Shown: positions 54,101 to 62,642, numbered from the stretch's first letter. The stretch: 64,000 nt of DNA from Aquimarina sp. AU474 (GCF_900312815.1 NZ_OMPE01000009.1:992001-1056000); one strand, 5' to 3'. Numbers and translations: made by a program. The notes: generated from the letters alone by a model not told the origin.

Positions 54101-55546
54101 ATAGAAAATGCCAGCTATACGGGTATTCCTGCTGCAGTAACAACTTTGATTAATCAATTAAAGACAACTTCGGATACCGAAAATACTGCAGCAAAAGAGA
54201 ACGCCATGCGTAGTCTTTTTAAAGATTTAAGAGACCATGCCTATTTTGCAAATGCGCAAATAAGCGGGTATACCTATGATCCTTTGATTGGTGTGACAAC
54301 CATGACGAACCCGCAAGGACAAACAGTGTATTACAAATATGATGATTTAAATAGATTGCAATATGTATTGGATCAAGATGAGCATATTGTGCAAAAAACA
54401 AACTACAATTACGCAAATCAGCAGACTGATCAATATGGGGCCTTTACTATTAATGTAACCTCTCCTGGTCTAGTAACACCTAATAAACCAATAAGCTTCA
54501 CGGCTAGTTTTGCTGGCGGTACTGGTCAATTTTTGTATACCTGGAAGGTAAATGGTATCCAAGAGCAGTGCGATACTAGTGCTACATTTACCAAAACATT
54601 TACTAGTGAGGGTGAGTATACTATTTATGTATTGGCATACGATACGCAAACCAAAAGATCAGTAAGTAAAACACTTGTGGTATCCGTACAATATCCTCCT
54701 TTGGCTACGCCAACGATTAGTGATCCATATCCAGATATTATTGAAGGAACACAGGTTACCTATACAGCTTCTAATGTTAGTGGAGGATCAGGTGACTTAC
54801 GATATGAGTGGTACCTAAATGGAACCAAACAAAGTACAACCACGACCAGTTTTACGTATAATTTTCCTGCCAACGGAACCTACACTGTGTATTTCAAAGT
54901 CATAGATAATGAAAGTGGTGAATCAGTAAATAGTAACCAAAGAACAATGCGCGTATACAATCCTTTGATTGGTCATGCCATTAGCGGCAAACCACATATT
55001 GTAAAAGGTACCACTGTGTCTTTTAGTGGTACTGGATTTGCCGGGGGATCAGGTCAACGCAGATATGAATGGTTTATCAACGGAGCCAAACAAAGTGCTA
55101 CAGGAACAGGGATGTCATATCGTTTTATAAATGCAGGAACTTATACTGTAAAATTAAGGGTGATCGATACCAAAGTACAACCTACACATTACAGAGATAC
55201 CGATTATACGGTTAAATCGTATAACCCTATGGTGGTTAATGTGACTCCTGGTAACGCTTCTCTTAATAATTCTACACCAAGTGTACGATTTAACATCACA
55301 AGTGTTACTGGTGGTTCGGGATACTATACACGAACCCAATGGAAATTATGGAGATTAAGTAACCCGTCTTGGACGCGTAATGTGGGCAGTGGATCTAGCT
55401 ATACTGTTGGAGTTAACGAAAATGGAGAATACGAGTTAAGTGTTACCTATACCGATACGCGTACTGGCCAAATTGTATTAAAAACAATGCCAATAATTGT
55501 CAATAAATCCTCTGGTGGTGACGGACCAATTGGAGAGCAATTTTAA
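51143..55546 (+). CDS. Secreted RHS-family protein with four C-terminal PKD repeats
   Basis: A 1467-residue protein with a signal peptide (residues 1-19; LGLSVFAQ). The N-terminal ~600 residues start FPVSPEAASLGKYGEIPVNL, the common beginning of flavobacterial RHS/SpvB-type shell proteins. Two RHS-like YD segments (QQGNPLEVSQESGSRIMYIW and KYDDLNRLQYVLDQD, about 955 and 1072) show the RHS fold. From residue ~1100 four PKD/Ig-like repeats follow, each with WxxNG and T-Y-T-V type strands. No toxin tip is present. The next gene starts 20 bases downstream and supplies the RHS core and C-terminal tip, so both may form one large surface complex. Confidence 0.78.
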   Translation: MKYLITLLALVFLGLSVFAQEGQELSKPPQIFPVSPEAASLGKYGEIPVNLSTGKINHNIPLHTINEAGLSLPISLSYNYSGLMIETIPGSTGLGWDLVGKGMITRQIRGIADEGQLGYIGINEIGKKVAQFHTNDVGMTVEEQGMLIRESASGRWDTESDKYMISVGSLSATFYFNHNGEAVFAPYKNYKLNRLPSNGGFELIDDKGIKYYFIDKETSSQEVINNTGGDFTPYTSAWVLNRIELPNTKEITFTYINYHTSQKLYSDSWAKVLPFSSDVTLCQNEANLSGTFSTTTFTETLGLMVSTISTPKETINFEYTIKDPLDTSEGQNPVTLDAVKVVNSLGQNIMQYGFSYRNETTKYKLLEAIHKGKHNPQQEKNYYRFEYFGDPIDNIAYYKQDYWGYYSGNTNTTGSLISENANRAPDFNSTRLGALKKIIYPTKGSSEIIYEQNDVFGQQDTGEIGIEDRLDTPIDVVVTSDDYEGTEFVNELITIPFTPKSFSPGGTAAISLWYYLHGSGSGAIATATLKRVDTQSTLIPCATAGATCNYKSEGAVSEQNPVTKNLDKTLYNLVPGDYELTIFVERPANVSNPINSPRAVASVHLRYFSGNASNPQEPTFANIPFGGIRVAKVKSCDGEGNCLTKGYSYHDENNKSTGINLSIPKYERPEYHNYTGNALHSKPPKVCYVVRKTSSSNVPLSTYIGSPVLYKSVSEYQEGNSGEQLKTRYEFSGVISPTENYPFAPTEKRNWRKGLVLKQESFKKDNTSYNPVAITTNVYGPLERFNGISSNLNSYNLKTGQIGYYYNSGGHLITYTYRPDLYQTTKYVNRSELYPLLSSTQEQIHHNKTITQNSAYTYDNPYGHLKTQTTTDSNGSTMTTTHTYPYDKSGTVHNLLVAQNKITSPVETQTTKDAIVLGTQVTEFKDWGNGIILPEITKIGKGTKTPEPRLIYHKYDQQGNPLEVSQESGSRIMYIWGYDNTQPIVKIENASYTGIPAAVTTLINQLKTTSDTENTAAKENAMRSLFKDLRDHAYFANAQISGYTYDPLIGVTTMTNPQGQTVYYKYDDLNRLQYVLDQDEHIVQKTNYNYANQQTDQYGAFTINVTSPGLVTPNKPISFTASFAGGTGQFLYTWKVNGIQEQCDTSATFTKTFTSEGEYTIYVLAYDTQTKRSVSKTLVVSVQYPPLATPTISDPYPDIIEGTQVTYTASNVSGGSGDLRYEWYLNGTKQSTTTTSFTYNFPANGTYTVYFKVIDNESGESVNSNQRTMRVYNPLIGHAISGKPHIVKGTTVSFSGTGFAGGSGQRRYEWFINGAKQSATGTGMSYRFINAGTYTVKLRVIDTKVQPTHYRDTDYTVKSYNPMVVNVTPGNASLNNSTPSVRFNITSVTGGSGYYTRTQWKLWRLSNPSWTRNVGSGSSYTVGVNENGEYELSVTYTDTRTGQIVLKTMPIIVNKSSGGDGPIGEQF

Positions 55547-55566
55547 TCCCATAAAGAATAATTAAG

Positions 55567-58500
55567 ATGATAAAAAATAAAATCATATACAGTATTATAA
55601 TGCTATTCGTGGGATTACAAATCCAGGCACAGGTAGTATTATCAGATGAAAATTATGTTCATACCATTGTGCCGCAAGTGGCATTAACCATTGCAGAAAT
55701 CAACAATGTAGATTGCTCTAATATAGGCGCGGTAGATAATACTATAGAAAGTGTTACCTATTTTGATGGCTTGGGTAGACCTATACAACAAAGAGCTATA
55801 AAAGCATCACCAGAGGGTAAAGATATTGTTACCCATATGCAATATGATGTTTATGGTAGACAAGATAAACAATACCTGCCCTTTGCATCCAATACAAATT
55901 CTGGTAGTTTACAATCCGTAAATGTTGATCAGGATATTAATACATATTACTTGGATACTTATGCCCAAGATTTTCCGGGGATTACGAATCCTGCAGATGT
56001 AAATGCATATTCAGAAAGTGTATTTGAAGACTCCCCATTAAACAGAGTATTAGAGCAAGGTGCACCGGGTAAAGCCTGGAAAGCTGATGGAGCAAGTGAT
56101 AATGATCATACCATAAAATTTGGTTGGACTACCAATGATGCTAATGAGGTGCTTTATTTTAAAGTGGTTTTTACTGCGGGCAATACCGAGAAGCCAGAAT
56201 TGGTAAAAGAAAGCTACTATTTACCTAATGAGTTACACGTAACGGTTACCAAGGATGAAAACTGGAGGCCTGCAGATGGCAATAATCATACGACTAGGGA
56301 ATACAAAAATAAGTCCGGACAAGTAGTTTTAAAGCGAACGTATGCTTCGACAAGCTCAGCAGGAGTAGAGGTTGCTCATGACACTTATTATGTGTATGAT
56401 GATTTTGGTAATCTTGCCTTTGTATTACCACCAAAAGTTATAACTGACAACGGTGTTAGTCAGAGTGAGCTTGACGAACTCTGTTACCAGTATCATTATG
56501 ACCATAGAAACCGACTGATCGAAAAGAAAATCCCAGGTAAAGATTGGGAGTATATCATCTATAACAGATTAGATCAGCCGGTGTTAACACAAGATGCCAG
56601 TCTAAGAGCCAAAAGAAGGTGGTTATTTACAAAATACGATGCTTTTGGGAGAGTTGCGTACACAGGATTGATTGAGAATGGTAGTACTGTAGCTTTATTG
56701 CGTAGCAAACTTAATTCTAAGACGTATGAGACGCATGAAAGCAGAGCTACTACGCCAAATACTATAGCGGGTACCACATTATATTACACTATAGATGATT
56801 CGTATCCGGTACGGATGTTTAAGATTTTTACGGTTAATTATTATGACAATTACAATTTTGATATAGCAGGGTTAGTGAATCCGGGTACGGTGTCTGGGGA
56901 GGCAATTACAAACCGTACCAGGTCCCTGCCAACAGGAAGCAAAGTAAGAGTGTTAGATACTAATGACTGGATCACTACAGTAACCTATTATGATCAAAAA
57001 TCAAGACCAGTATATACTGCGAGTAAAAATGAGTATCTCAATACTACTGATATTATAGAGAGCAAACTCGATTTTGTAGGTAAGGTATTAGAAACCAAAA
57101 CTACACATACCAAAGGTACGAATGTGGCTATTGTAACAGTAGATACCTTTACTTATGATCATATGGGTAGAGTAGTAACCCAAACACAAAAGATCAATAA
57201 TCAGGAAGAAGAACGTATTGCGAGCAATACATATGATGCGTTAGGGCAGCTTGTTAAAAAAAATGTGGGTGGATCAGTTACTGCTACATCGGCATTACAA
57301 GAAGTGGATTATGACTATAACATACGGGGTTGGTTAAAGGGAATCAACGATGTAGCTACTTTAGGCAATGACCTGTTTGCTTTTGGGATTAACTATGGTA
57401 CCACTACAGAAAACCTGGGAGCAACGGCCTTATACAATGGTAATATAAGTGAAACCCTTTGGAAAACAGCGAATGATAATACCAAGCGAGCGTGTGGATA
57501 CGAATACGATGCATTAAATAGAATTGTAGCTGGTCGTAGTACAAGTGGCAACTACAATTTGAGTACTGTATCCTATGATAAAGCAGGTAATATCTTAACG
57601 CTAAACCGTAAAGGGCATCTTAATGTAGATGCAAACTCCTTTGGGGATATGGATATACTATCCTATACGTACGATGCAGGTAATAAATTGTTAAGTGTTG
57701 AAGATACAGCCAATAAAATTTATGGTTTTAAAGATGGGAATAACACCAATGATGATTTTGAGTATGATGCTAATGGCAATATGATCCAGGATCAGAACAA
57801 AGGGATTACAGGGATAACGTATAATCACTTAAACCTACCAAAAACTGTTACCATCTCTAATAGTGAAGGTGCAGGAACAATTTCTTATCTTTACGACGCT
57901 ACTGGAGCGAAATTGAAGAAGATCGTAACAGAAGGAAGTTCTTTAATAAATACGGAGTATGCAGGTAATTATGTATATAAGAATGGAGATTTACAGTTCT
58001 TTGCTACCTCTGAGGGATATGCAGAATATAACAACTCTAATGGGTTCGATTACATCTATCAATATACTGACCACTTAGGGAATATTAGGCTCTCTTATAA
58101 AGATGCTAACGGTAATGGAACAATTGCCCAAGATGAGATTGTACAGGAGAAGAATTATTATCCATTTGGGCTCGAACACAAAGGGTACAATAATGTTGTG
58201 AACGGCACTGAAAATAACCATCAAACTTTTAATGGTAAAGAACTTAACAAAGAACTTGGTTTAGAATGGTTAGATTTTGAAGCTCGTAATTATGATGCAT
58301 CTATTGGTCGTTGGATGAATATTGACCCACATGCTGAAAATTATTTTTCGCTTTCACCCTATGTTTCATTTGCTAACAATCCTATAAGCTTTGTTGACCC
58401 TGACGGTAGAGATTTACTTTTTTGGCAACTAAATGATAACAATAAATGGGAACAAGTTGGTTTTGATAAATTAAGTAAAGAAAGTCAGGAGTCATTACTT

Positions 58501-59058
58501 GCATTTGCTAAGACGGATGAAGGATTTGATTTTCTTTCAAATTTTGCTAATGAGGGAGATAAAATTGGAGATGTAGAATTTGATCAAAAAGGTAAATACG
58601 CTAAACATGAGCTATCTTTTGGGGAATTTAATTATTATGGTGCAGGAGGAGGTTCTTCAAAAGCAAGGCATAAAAATGGAGACGATAAATTAACATTTGA
58701 ATGGACTTTGAACCAAGCTTATCGAGGTGATAAGAAGGAAAATGGAATTGACGTAACAACCTCTGCTGCAATAACAAATGGTCATGAAGCTTTTATACAC
58801 TTTTCTCAATACCTTGATGAACTTGTAGAAGCTTTTGATAATGGAGATATGGATAGGGTATATCAAATTTTTGAAGAAAGAAGAGCTGTTGCAAGAGATG
58901 GAGGTGGGAGACCTGAACACAATGGTTATCTTGATGGGAATGCCGATTTTAAACAAATGAGAACTTATTTAAGACAATTAAGACAAGTTTTAAACCCTTC
59001 TAAAGTAAATAAAGCATTAAAATCACATAATGAAAATTTGGAACGTTACAGGAATTAA
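55567..59058 (+). CDS. DUF6443/RHS protein with polymorphic toxin-like C-terminus
   Basis: An 1163-residue protein with a signal peptide (residues 1-21). A DUF6443-like start (about 25-110; VTYFDGLGRPIQQRAIKASP) is followed by YD repeats through ~830 and a classical RHS-associated core (about 850-945), with RLSYKDANGNGTIAQDEIVQ, NYYPFGLEHKGYNN, NGKELNKELGLEW and YDASIGRWMNIDPHAENY. The core ends in DPDGRD, the usual junction, after which ~215 residues form a variable tip unlike the shell. The tip includes GHEAFIH (about 1070), which approaches but does not match HExxH. An overlapping lipoprotein gene could encode immunity. Secretion route is unclear; the tip may act on competing cells. Confidence 0.78.
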   Translation: MIKNKIIYSIIMLFVGLQIQAQVVLSDENYVHTIVPQVALTIAEINNVDCSNIGAVDNTIESVTYFDGLGRPIQQRAIKASPEGKDIVTHMQYDVYGRQDKQYLPFASNTNSGSLQSVNVDQDINTYYLDTYAQDFPGITNPADVNAYSESVFEDSPLNRVLEQGAPGKAWKADGASDNDHTIKFGWTTNDANEVLYFKVVFTAGNTEKPELVKESYYLPNELHVTVTKDENWRPADGNNHTTREYKNKSGQVVLKRTYASTSSAGVEVAHDTYYVYDDFGNLAFVLPPKVITDNGVSQSELDELCYQYHYDHRNRLIEKKIPGKDWEYIIYNRLDQPVLTQDASLRAKRRWLFTKYDAFGRVAYTGLIENGSTVALLRSKLNSKTYETHESRATTPNTIAGTTLYYTIDDSYPVRMFKIFTVNYYDNYNFDIAGLVNPGTVSGEAITNRTRSLPTGSKVRVLDTNDWITTVTYYDQKSRPVYTASKNEYLNTTDIIESKLDFVGKVLETKTTHTKGTNVAIVTVDTFTYDHMGRVVTQTQKINNQEEERIASNTYDALGQLVKKNVGGSVTATSALQEVDYDYNIRGWLKGINDVATLGNDLFAFGINYGTTTENLGATALYNGNISETLWKTANDNTKRACGYEYDALNRIVAGRSTSGNYNLSTVSYDKAGNILTLNRKGHLNVDANSFGDMDILSYTYDAGNKLLSVEDTANKIYGFKDGNNTNDDFEYDANGNMIQDQNKGITGITYNHLNLPKTVTISNSEGAGTISYLYDATGAKLKKIVTEGSSLINTEYAGNYVYKNGDLQFFATSEGYAEYNNSNGFDYIYQYTDHLGNIRLSYKDANGNGTIAQDEIVQEKNYYPFGLEHKGYNNVVNGTENNHQTFNGKELNKELGLEWLDFEARNYDASIGRWMNIDPHAENYFSLSPYVSFANNPISFVDPDGRDLLFWQLNDNNKWEQVGFDKLSKESQESLLAFAKTDEGFDFLSNFANEGDKIGDVEFDQKGKYAKHELSFGEFNYYGAGGGSSKARHKNGDDKLTFEWTLNQAYRGDKKENGIDVTTSAAITNGHEAFIHFSQYLDELVEAFDNGDMDRVYQIFEERRAVARDGGGRPEHNGYLDGNADFKQMRTYLRQLRQVLNPSKVNKALKSHNENLERYRN

Positions 59059-59596
59059 TAAAGCTATTCTTTTTTTAGCTTTTATAGGGTGTTTTTTATC
59101 TTGCGAAGATAAAGGAGTACAGAAATTGGAATATTATTACAATATTTACGATAGTGCAGATAATGTAAAGGGTTATTTTAAAAGAGTTATTTTAATAGAC
59201 CAATCAGATCGAACTGATACGATTTATAGGTATAATAAACAGAAGATCTTGAGTAACCAAAGGGTAGAAAAGTATTTCTTTAATAAGGGGGCTCTTAAAA
59301 ACCGAATGGGTACTATTCTTTTTTCAATCAAAACTAAAGATTCTTGTGTCAATTATATTGATGTAAGTAATAATAAATTTGAATCTTGTTATTTAGGAGT
59401 TTATCAAATCGATACTCCTAATAAGAAAGCTATTAATAGTTACAAGTTCGAGCAAAAAGAATTAATTATTGACGGAATTATTAAAACTCAATTTTTAGAT
59501 GATAACTTTATCCTCGTTAAAGAAGAATTTAAAGAAGGTACAATAGATTATTATCGTATAGAACTTACTAATGAGATTAAGAATTTAAGTAATTAA
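59030..59596 (+). CDS. Lipoprotein overlapping RHS toxin gene; candidate immunity protein
   Basis: A 188-residue lipoprotein (lipobox FLSC, Cys near residue 25) whose start overlaps the RHS gene by 29 bases, so translation is coupled. The body is rich in Tyr, Lys and Ile with no known domain (YYYNIYDSADNVKGYF, YRYNKQKILSN). A membrane lipoprotein next to the variable tip of an RHS protein is a typical place for an immunity factor that would neutralise a periplasmic or membrane-active tip. That role is inferred from position only. Confidence 0.6.
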   Translation: MKIWNVTGINKAILFLAFIGCFLSCEDKGVQKLEYYYNIYDSADNVKGYFKRVILIDQSDRTDTIYRYNKQKILSNQRVEKYFFNKGALKNRMGTILFSIKTKDSCVNYIDVSNNKFESCYLGVYQIDTPNKKAINSYKFEQKELIIDGIIKTQFLDDNFILVKEEFKEGTIDYYRIELTNEIKNLSN

Positions 59597-60176
59597 ACCC
59601 CCGCTGGGGTATAGTATGTGGTAGTTCGAGTTTTTAACTCGGACTGTCATAAGAGTGAGAAAATAAAAGTAAAGAACCTGATTGCTTAGATACGTTAACT
59701 CCAGATAGCACGAATTTGCAATCCGTGAAACATATGAGTAAAAAAACAAAAGCTATGCTTGTTAAGGCATAGCTTTTTTTGCATGTTGACGATATGCGAT
59801 CTTGGGGATCAATATGTTTAAGTATTTGTTGTATGTTTCTTTCTAGAGGCAACCTTTGTCACTTATTATATGTTTCATACAAGCTATACTGTGTTTGTAA
59901 TAACTATGGTATAAAAGTAGGTGTAATATAAGGGTTTGATGAAATAAGTTAGGCCAAACACTAACCTCCTTAGACGAAAGGCACTATTACTGCCGATAAG
60001 TTGAAAATGAATATGAGGTTTAAAACTAACCGGTATTATATACTAGTAAAGATGGCGTGACGAACTTTTTATCGATGTATAGTGTGCTTAAACGATTTTT
60101 GTTAAAGTGTTATGATATGCAAATTATGTTCTTTGCTACTATTTTTTTTATTTGTTATATCAATTGAGTAGGACAG
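59597..60176. other. Gene-poor region with terminator and possible coding remnant
   Basis: A 580-base stretch. CCCCC-gct-GGGG after the lipoprotein stop may be a weak hairpin (59599-59612). An inverted segment CGAGTT-ttt-AACTCG lies near 59627-59641. A short minus-strand ORF (59634-59852) looks spurious. A terminator repeat sits at 59749-59780. The rest has no supported gene. Confidence 0.5.
59749..59780 (+). terminator. Terminator, copy 2 of repeated hairpin
   Basis: AAGCTATGC (59750-59758) pairs with GCATAGCTT (59767-59775), then a T-run. Hairpin, left flank aaaaaaacaa and the downstream TTGACG match copy 1 at 48304-48336, with two loop changes. It probably ends the RHS-immunity transcript. 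Confidence 0.85.
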
Positions 60177-60599
60177 ATGAAAGGAATAATTAAGTGCATA
60201 CTTCTTATTAATGAAGATAGATCTCATAATTTTTTGAATCAATATCGCCTGTTAAAATATTGTGAGTTAGGTAACATACAAAAAGTTGCCAGTGGTGTAG
60301 AAGCTTTGGAATACTTGAAAAAAGTGAAACAAAATCCTACACTAAAACCAGATTTAATACTACTCAACACTCATATGCCATCTATGAATGGTGTAGAATT
60401 CTTAACTAAATTTACCGCCTTAGATATTAAAATCATACGTAACATTAAAATTATTATGTTGGCAGATTCGAAGAATAAGAACGAATCCAAAAAAACGCTA
60501 CAGCATCGCCATGTAATTGATGTTATTCAAAAACCACTAACACCTGATAAAGTTGATGACTTGTTTCGAAAACATTTTTTTATAGAACTGGGAGGGTGA
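60177..60599 (+). CDS. Degenerate response-regulator receiver protein
   Basis: A 140-residue stand-alone receiver. The acidic pocket is partly kept (LLINEDRSHNF near residue 12), but the phosphorylated Asp is replaced by Asn in LLNTHMPSMNG (residue ~62), and the later Thr/Ser is Ala (MLADSKN). The conserved Lys is present (IQKPLTPDKV). It therefore probably does not accept phosphate normally and may act as a decoy or be constitutively shaped. There is no histidine kinase or output domain. The last part (DDLFRKHFF) ends as receiver domains do. It lies just outside the tRNA island. Confidence 0.78.
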   Translation: MKGIIKCILLINEDRSHNFLNQYRLLKYCELGNIQKVASGVEALEYLKKVKQNPTLKPDLILLNTHMPSMNGVEFLTKFTALDIKIIRNIKIIMLADSKNKNESKKTLQHRHVIDVIQKPLTPDKVDDLFRKHFFIELGG

Positions 60600-60674
60600 A
60601 AATTCTTAAATATTGAGACCTTGTTGTGTAGTGCATAAAAACATGACCTAATTATGCGAGGTGAGCTAAAAACA
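60600..60674. other. Short flank before island
   Basis: Non-coding AT-rich sequence between the receiver gene and the left tRNA-fragment terminator; together with 60760-61050 this makes a 450-base gap. The latter part carries nothing recognisable except the leader of the protease gene. Confidence 0.4.
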
Positions 60675-60708
60675 AAAAAGTTGATTCTAATAAAAGAAAC
60701 AACTTTTT
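60675..60708 (-). terminator. Terminator next to tRNA fragment
   Basis: AAAAAGTTG (60675-60683) pairs with CAACTTTTT (60700-60708); on the minus strand TTTTTTGTTTTT follows. It mirrors the terminator of the intact tRNA, so it may be the original one displaced by insertion. Confidence 0.7.
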
Positions 60709-60716
60709 ATAACCTG

Positions 60717-60759
60717 TGGTCCCACTTGGGCTCGAACCAAGGACTCCCTGATTATGAGT
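60717..60759 (-). pseudogene. 3' fragment of CAT-anticodon tRNA (att duplicate)
   Basis: Forty-three bases of tRNA 3' end, from the anticodon to the discriminator, matching the intact gene at 62654-62727 with one change. The 5' half is absent, so it cannot fold as a tRNA. Confidence 0.85.
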
Positions 60760-61050
60760 AACTTCTTGGTTAAATCTTATTAAAGCAAACCAATAAGAAA
60801 AAAACCGAAGTGTTGACGGCAAATTATGACATCCATAAGAAAATAAGTAACCTATCCAGGGTATTTGATCTAGACAGTATTTGATTAAGATCTAAAGCGT
60901 TAAAGTTTAGATTGCAAAGTTATAAAGATCAATTATTTAATGATTTCTTCGTTATCTTAGTGAAGCCAATTTATATATTAAATAAGGAGAAAAATTTAAC
61001 CTGACCACTCCTTCAAAACAAGGTAAGGTATAACTTAAATTACTCTTAAA
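60760..61050. other. Leader region of island protease gene
   Basis: No supported gene. It contains a short segment AACCGAAGTGTTGA resembling one arm of the 15761 terminator, without a partner. No integrase fragment is visible in any frame. Confidence 0.4.
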
Positions 61051-62118
61051 ATGAAAAAGTTATTTCAAAAATTATTTTTTATCAGCTTATTTATTGTTGT
61101 TCCTATTTCATGTTCGGAAGATGATCTTTTTGAAACAGAAAATGTTCAGCATGATGATTCGGTATTGAAGACTATATCTGATTGGGGTTTTTCTAAAGAC
61201 GATATTGAAGACAAAGGGGATTATTATGTAGTAGATGGAGATATCGTTTTTTACAAAAACAAAAAATATCTTTCCCCTTCAAATGAAAACACTAAACAGA
61301 GAAGACATCCTAATTCGGTTACTATTAATACTGTGAATGTTTTCATCAATCCAGGTATGAATACTGATTGGAGGAATGCTTCCAGGGATGCAATCAATCG
61401 GTGGAATGCAGTTTCAAATTCCCCTTTGAGATTGAATATTACAAGTTCTCAGGCAAGTGCTCATATCCAAATTATGTATGATTCTCAAGACCCTAATGTT
61501 GCTTTGGCGGGTAATGTTTTTGGAATGGGGGAATTTCCATCAGCGAATGGATTGCCTGGAGTTGGAATTTGGGTAAATCCTGATTTCAATTCGAATTTAT
61601 ATTGTAATAAGAGTATTACTCAAAATATGAGAATTTCTAATGTACAACATGAACTTGGTCACAATCTTGGAATTACTCATACGAATCAAACTTTTGGAGA
61701 TTTAATTCCTGGAACATCTACAACTGACAATAGTTCAGTCATGAATGGCGGACAAGCTTGTACAATTAACAATTTCAGTTCTGGAGATATCACTGCTATA
61801 GAGTATCTATTCCCATGGGTTGGTTTGCCTAGAGCATATACCAGAAACCCCGACCCTACAATTTGTACAAATGTATTTGTGCAATCTGATCGGTATATGC
61901 TTCCCGTATCTCCCGGAGCAGACACTTATGAACTGACTTCTAATTCATCAGATCTTTATGTTGATCGCTTTGTGTCTCCCGGTCAGGAAATTACCATGAT
62001 AACAAATAGAACGGGTAATTATCGAGTTACCTTAAAAACTACTAATTCCTTTGGAAGTAGTTATGCCACTATCTATGTAACGGCTGTGAGTTGCAATGGA
62101 GGAGGAATAGGGTTTTAA
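61051..62118 (+). CDS. M57-type HEIGH metalloprotease, lipoprotein
   Basis: A 355-residue exported zinc protease with lipobox VPISC (Cys near 21). A prodomain-like region (about 25-95) precedes a metzincin catalytic domain: VQHELGHNLGITHTN (about 198-212, HExxHxxGxxH) with the Met-turn NSSVMNGGQ (about 226-234). This is the dual-action HEIGH peptidase (M57) type known from myxobacteria and Bacteroidota. The C-terminal ~80 residues form a beta-sandwich that could bind substrate. It is the only intact gene of the tRNA-bounded island and is followed by its own strong terminator. Degradation of host or environmental protein is probable. Confidence 0.85.
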   Translation: MKKLFQKLFFISLFIVVPISCSEDDLFETENVQHDDSVLKTISDWGFSKDDIEDKGDYYVVDGDIVFYKNKKYLSPSNENTKQRRHPNSVTINTVNVFINPGMNTDWRNASRDAINRWNAVSNSPLRLNITSSQASAHIQIMYDSQDPNVALAGNVFGMGEFPSANGLPGVGIWVNPDFNSNLYCNKSITQNMRISNVQHELGHNLGITHTNQTFGDLIPGTSTTDNSSVMNGGQACTINNFSSGDITAIEYLFPWVGLPRAYTRNPDPTICTNVFVQSDRYMLPVSPGADTYELTSNSSDLYVDRFVSPGQEITMITNRTGNYRVTLKTTNSFGSSYATIYVTAVSCNGGGIGF

Positions 62119-62140
62119 TATTTTTTTATCTTTCACGAAT

Positions 62141-62173
62141 AAAACTGCTTGATAATCCAGATCAAGCAGTTTT
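62141..62173 (+). terminator. Terminator after M57 protease
   Basis: AAAACTGCTTGAT (62141-62153) pairs perfectly with ATCAAGCAGTTTT (62161-62173), then more T. Confidence 0.9.
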
Positions 62174-62351
62174 TTTAGGTGTATCAGAACCTAGCCTGAA
62201 ATTATTTTTAGTAACTTTTTATAATGAACATTTATACATACTATAAAATCAAGAATATTAAAACTACGCTTATTCAACCAGAACGAAACGAAACAATTCA
62301 GAAAGCAGCATGGTAGTATTGTTTTATGAGAAAACATACTATTTCGTTTGA
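62174..62351. other. Non-coding part of island
   Basis: It includes a broken 30-codon plus-strand frame beginning MNIYTYYKIKNIKTTLIQ at 62224, of no recognised family. It is probably residual. Confidence 0.35.
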
Positions 62352-62501
62352 TAACTATTCAAAAAGCATTAGAAGATAAAAAGGTATTTACAAACAAATC
62401 CTGATATAGATAAAAATATGGATACAGTTTGTGGGGATTTTGGTTTCTCTAGGACTTCGTATTACAGAGTAATAAATCGGTTATCTGATAGAAATATGTA
62501 A
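62352..62501 (+). pseudogene. Frameshifted remnant of AraC-type HTH domain
   Basis: A frame reads TIQKALEDKKVFTN to about 62394. The next frame continues NPDIDKNMDTVCGDFGFSR, then TSYYRVINRLSDRNM and stop. Joined, this matches the AraC/HTH_18 start (Lys-rich, YxNPD, dlA-like, SRxxYYRVIN). A small CAAA duplication explains the shift. It has no start and ends early, so it is non-functional, and is on the tRNA-bounded island. Confidence 0.55.
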
Positions 62502-62608
62502 GGTAAATTAACGTATTGCAATTATATACAGTTGTTTATCAATAGAATAAGTAAGATCGTATGGGTTGGTGATAAACCACAGAAAGTGGGCAACAGGATT
62601 AAAAACAA
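62502..62608. other. Non-coding flank before tRNA
   Basis: No gene is visible; it connects the AraC remnant to the tRNA terminator. Confidence 0.4.
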
Positions 62609-62642
62609 AAAGAGTTACGAAATTTTACAATCGTAACTCTTT
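62609..62642 (-). terminator. Terminator of CAT-anticodon tRNA
   Basis: AAAGAGTTACGA (62609-62620) pairs with TCGTAACTCTTT (62631-62642). On the minus strand TTTTTGTTTTT follows, directly downstream of the tRNA. Confidence 0.8.

Noticed and set aside
58777..58800. HExxH zinc-protease motif in the RHS tip
   Set aside because: The sequence GHEAFIH has three residues between Glu and the second His, so it is not the canonical motif.
59634..59852. 72-codon minus-strand ORF
   Set aside because: It spans the repeated terminator hairpin on the opposite strand and lacks family features; probably chance or a decayed remnant.
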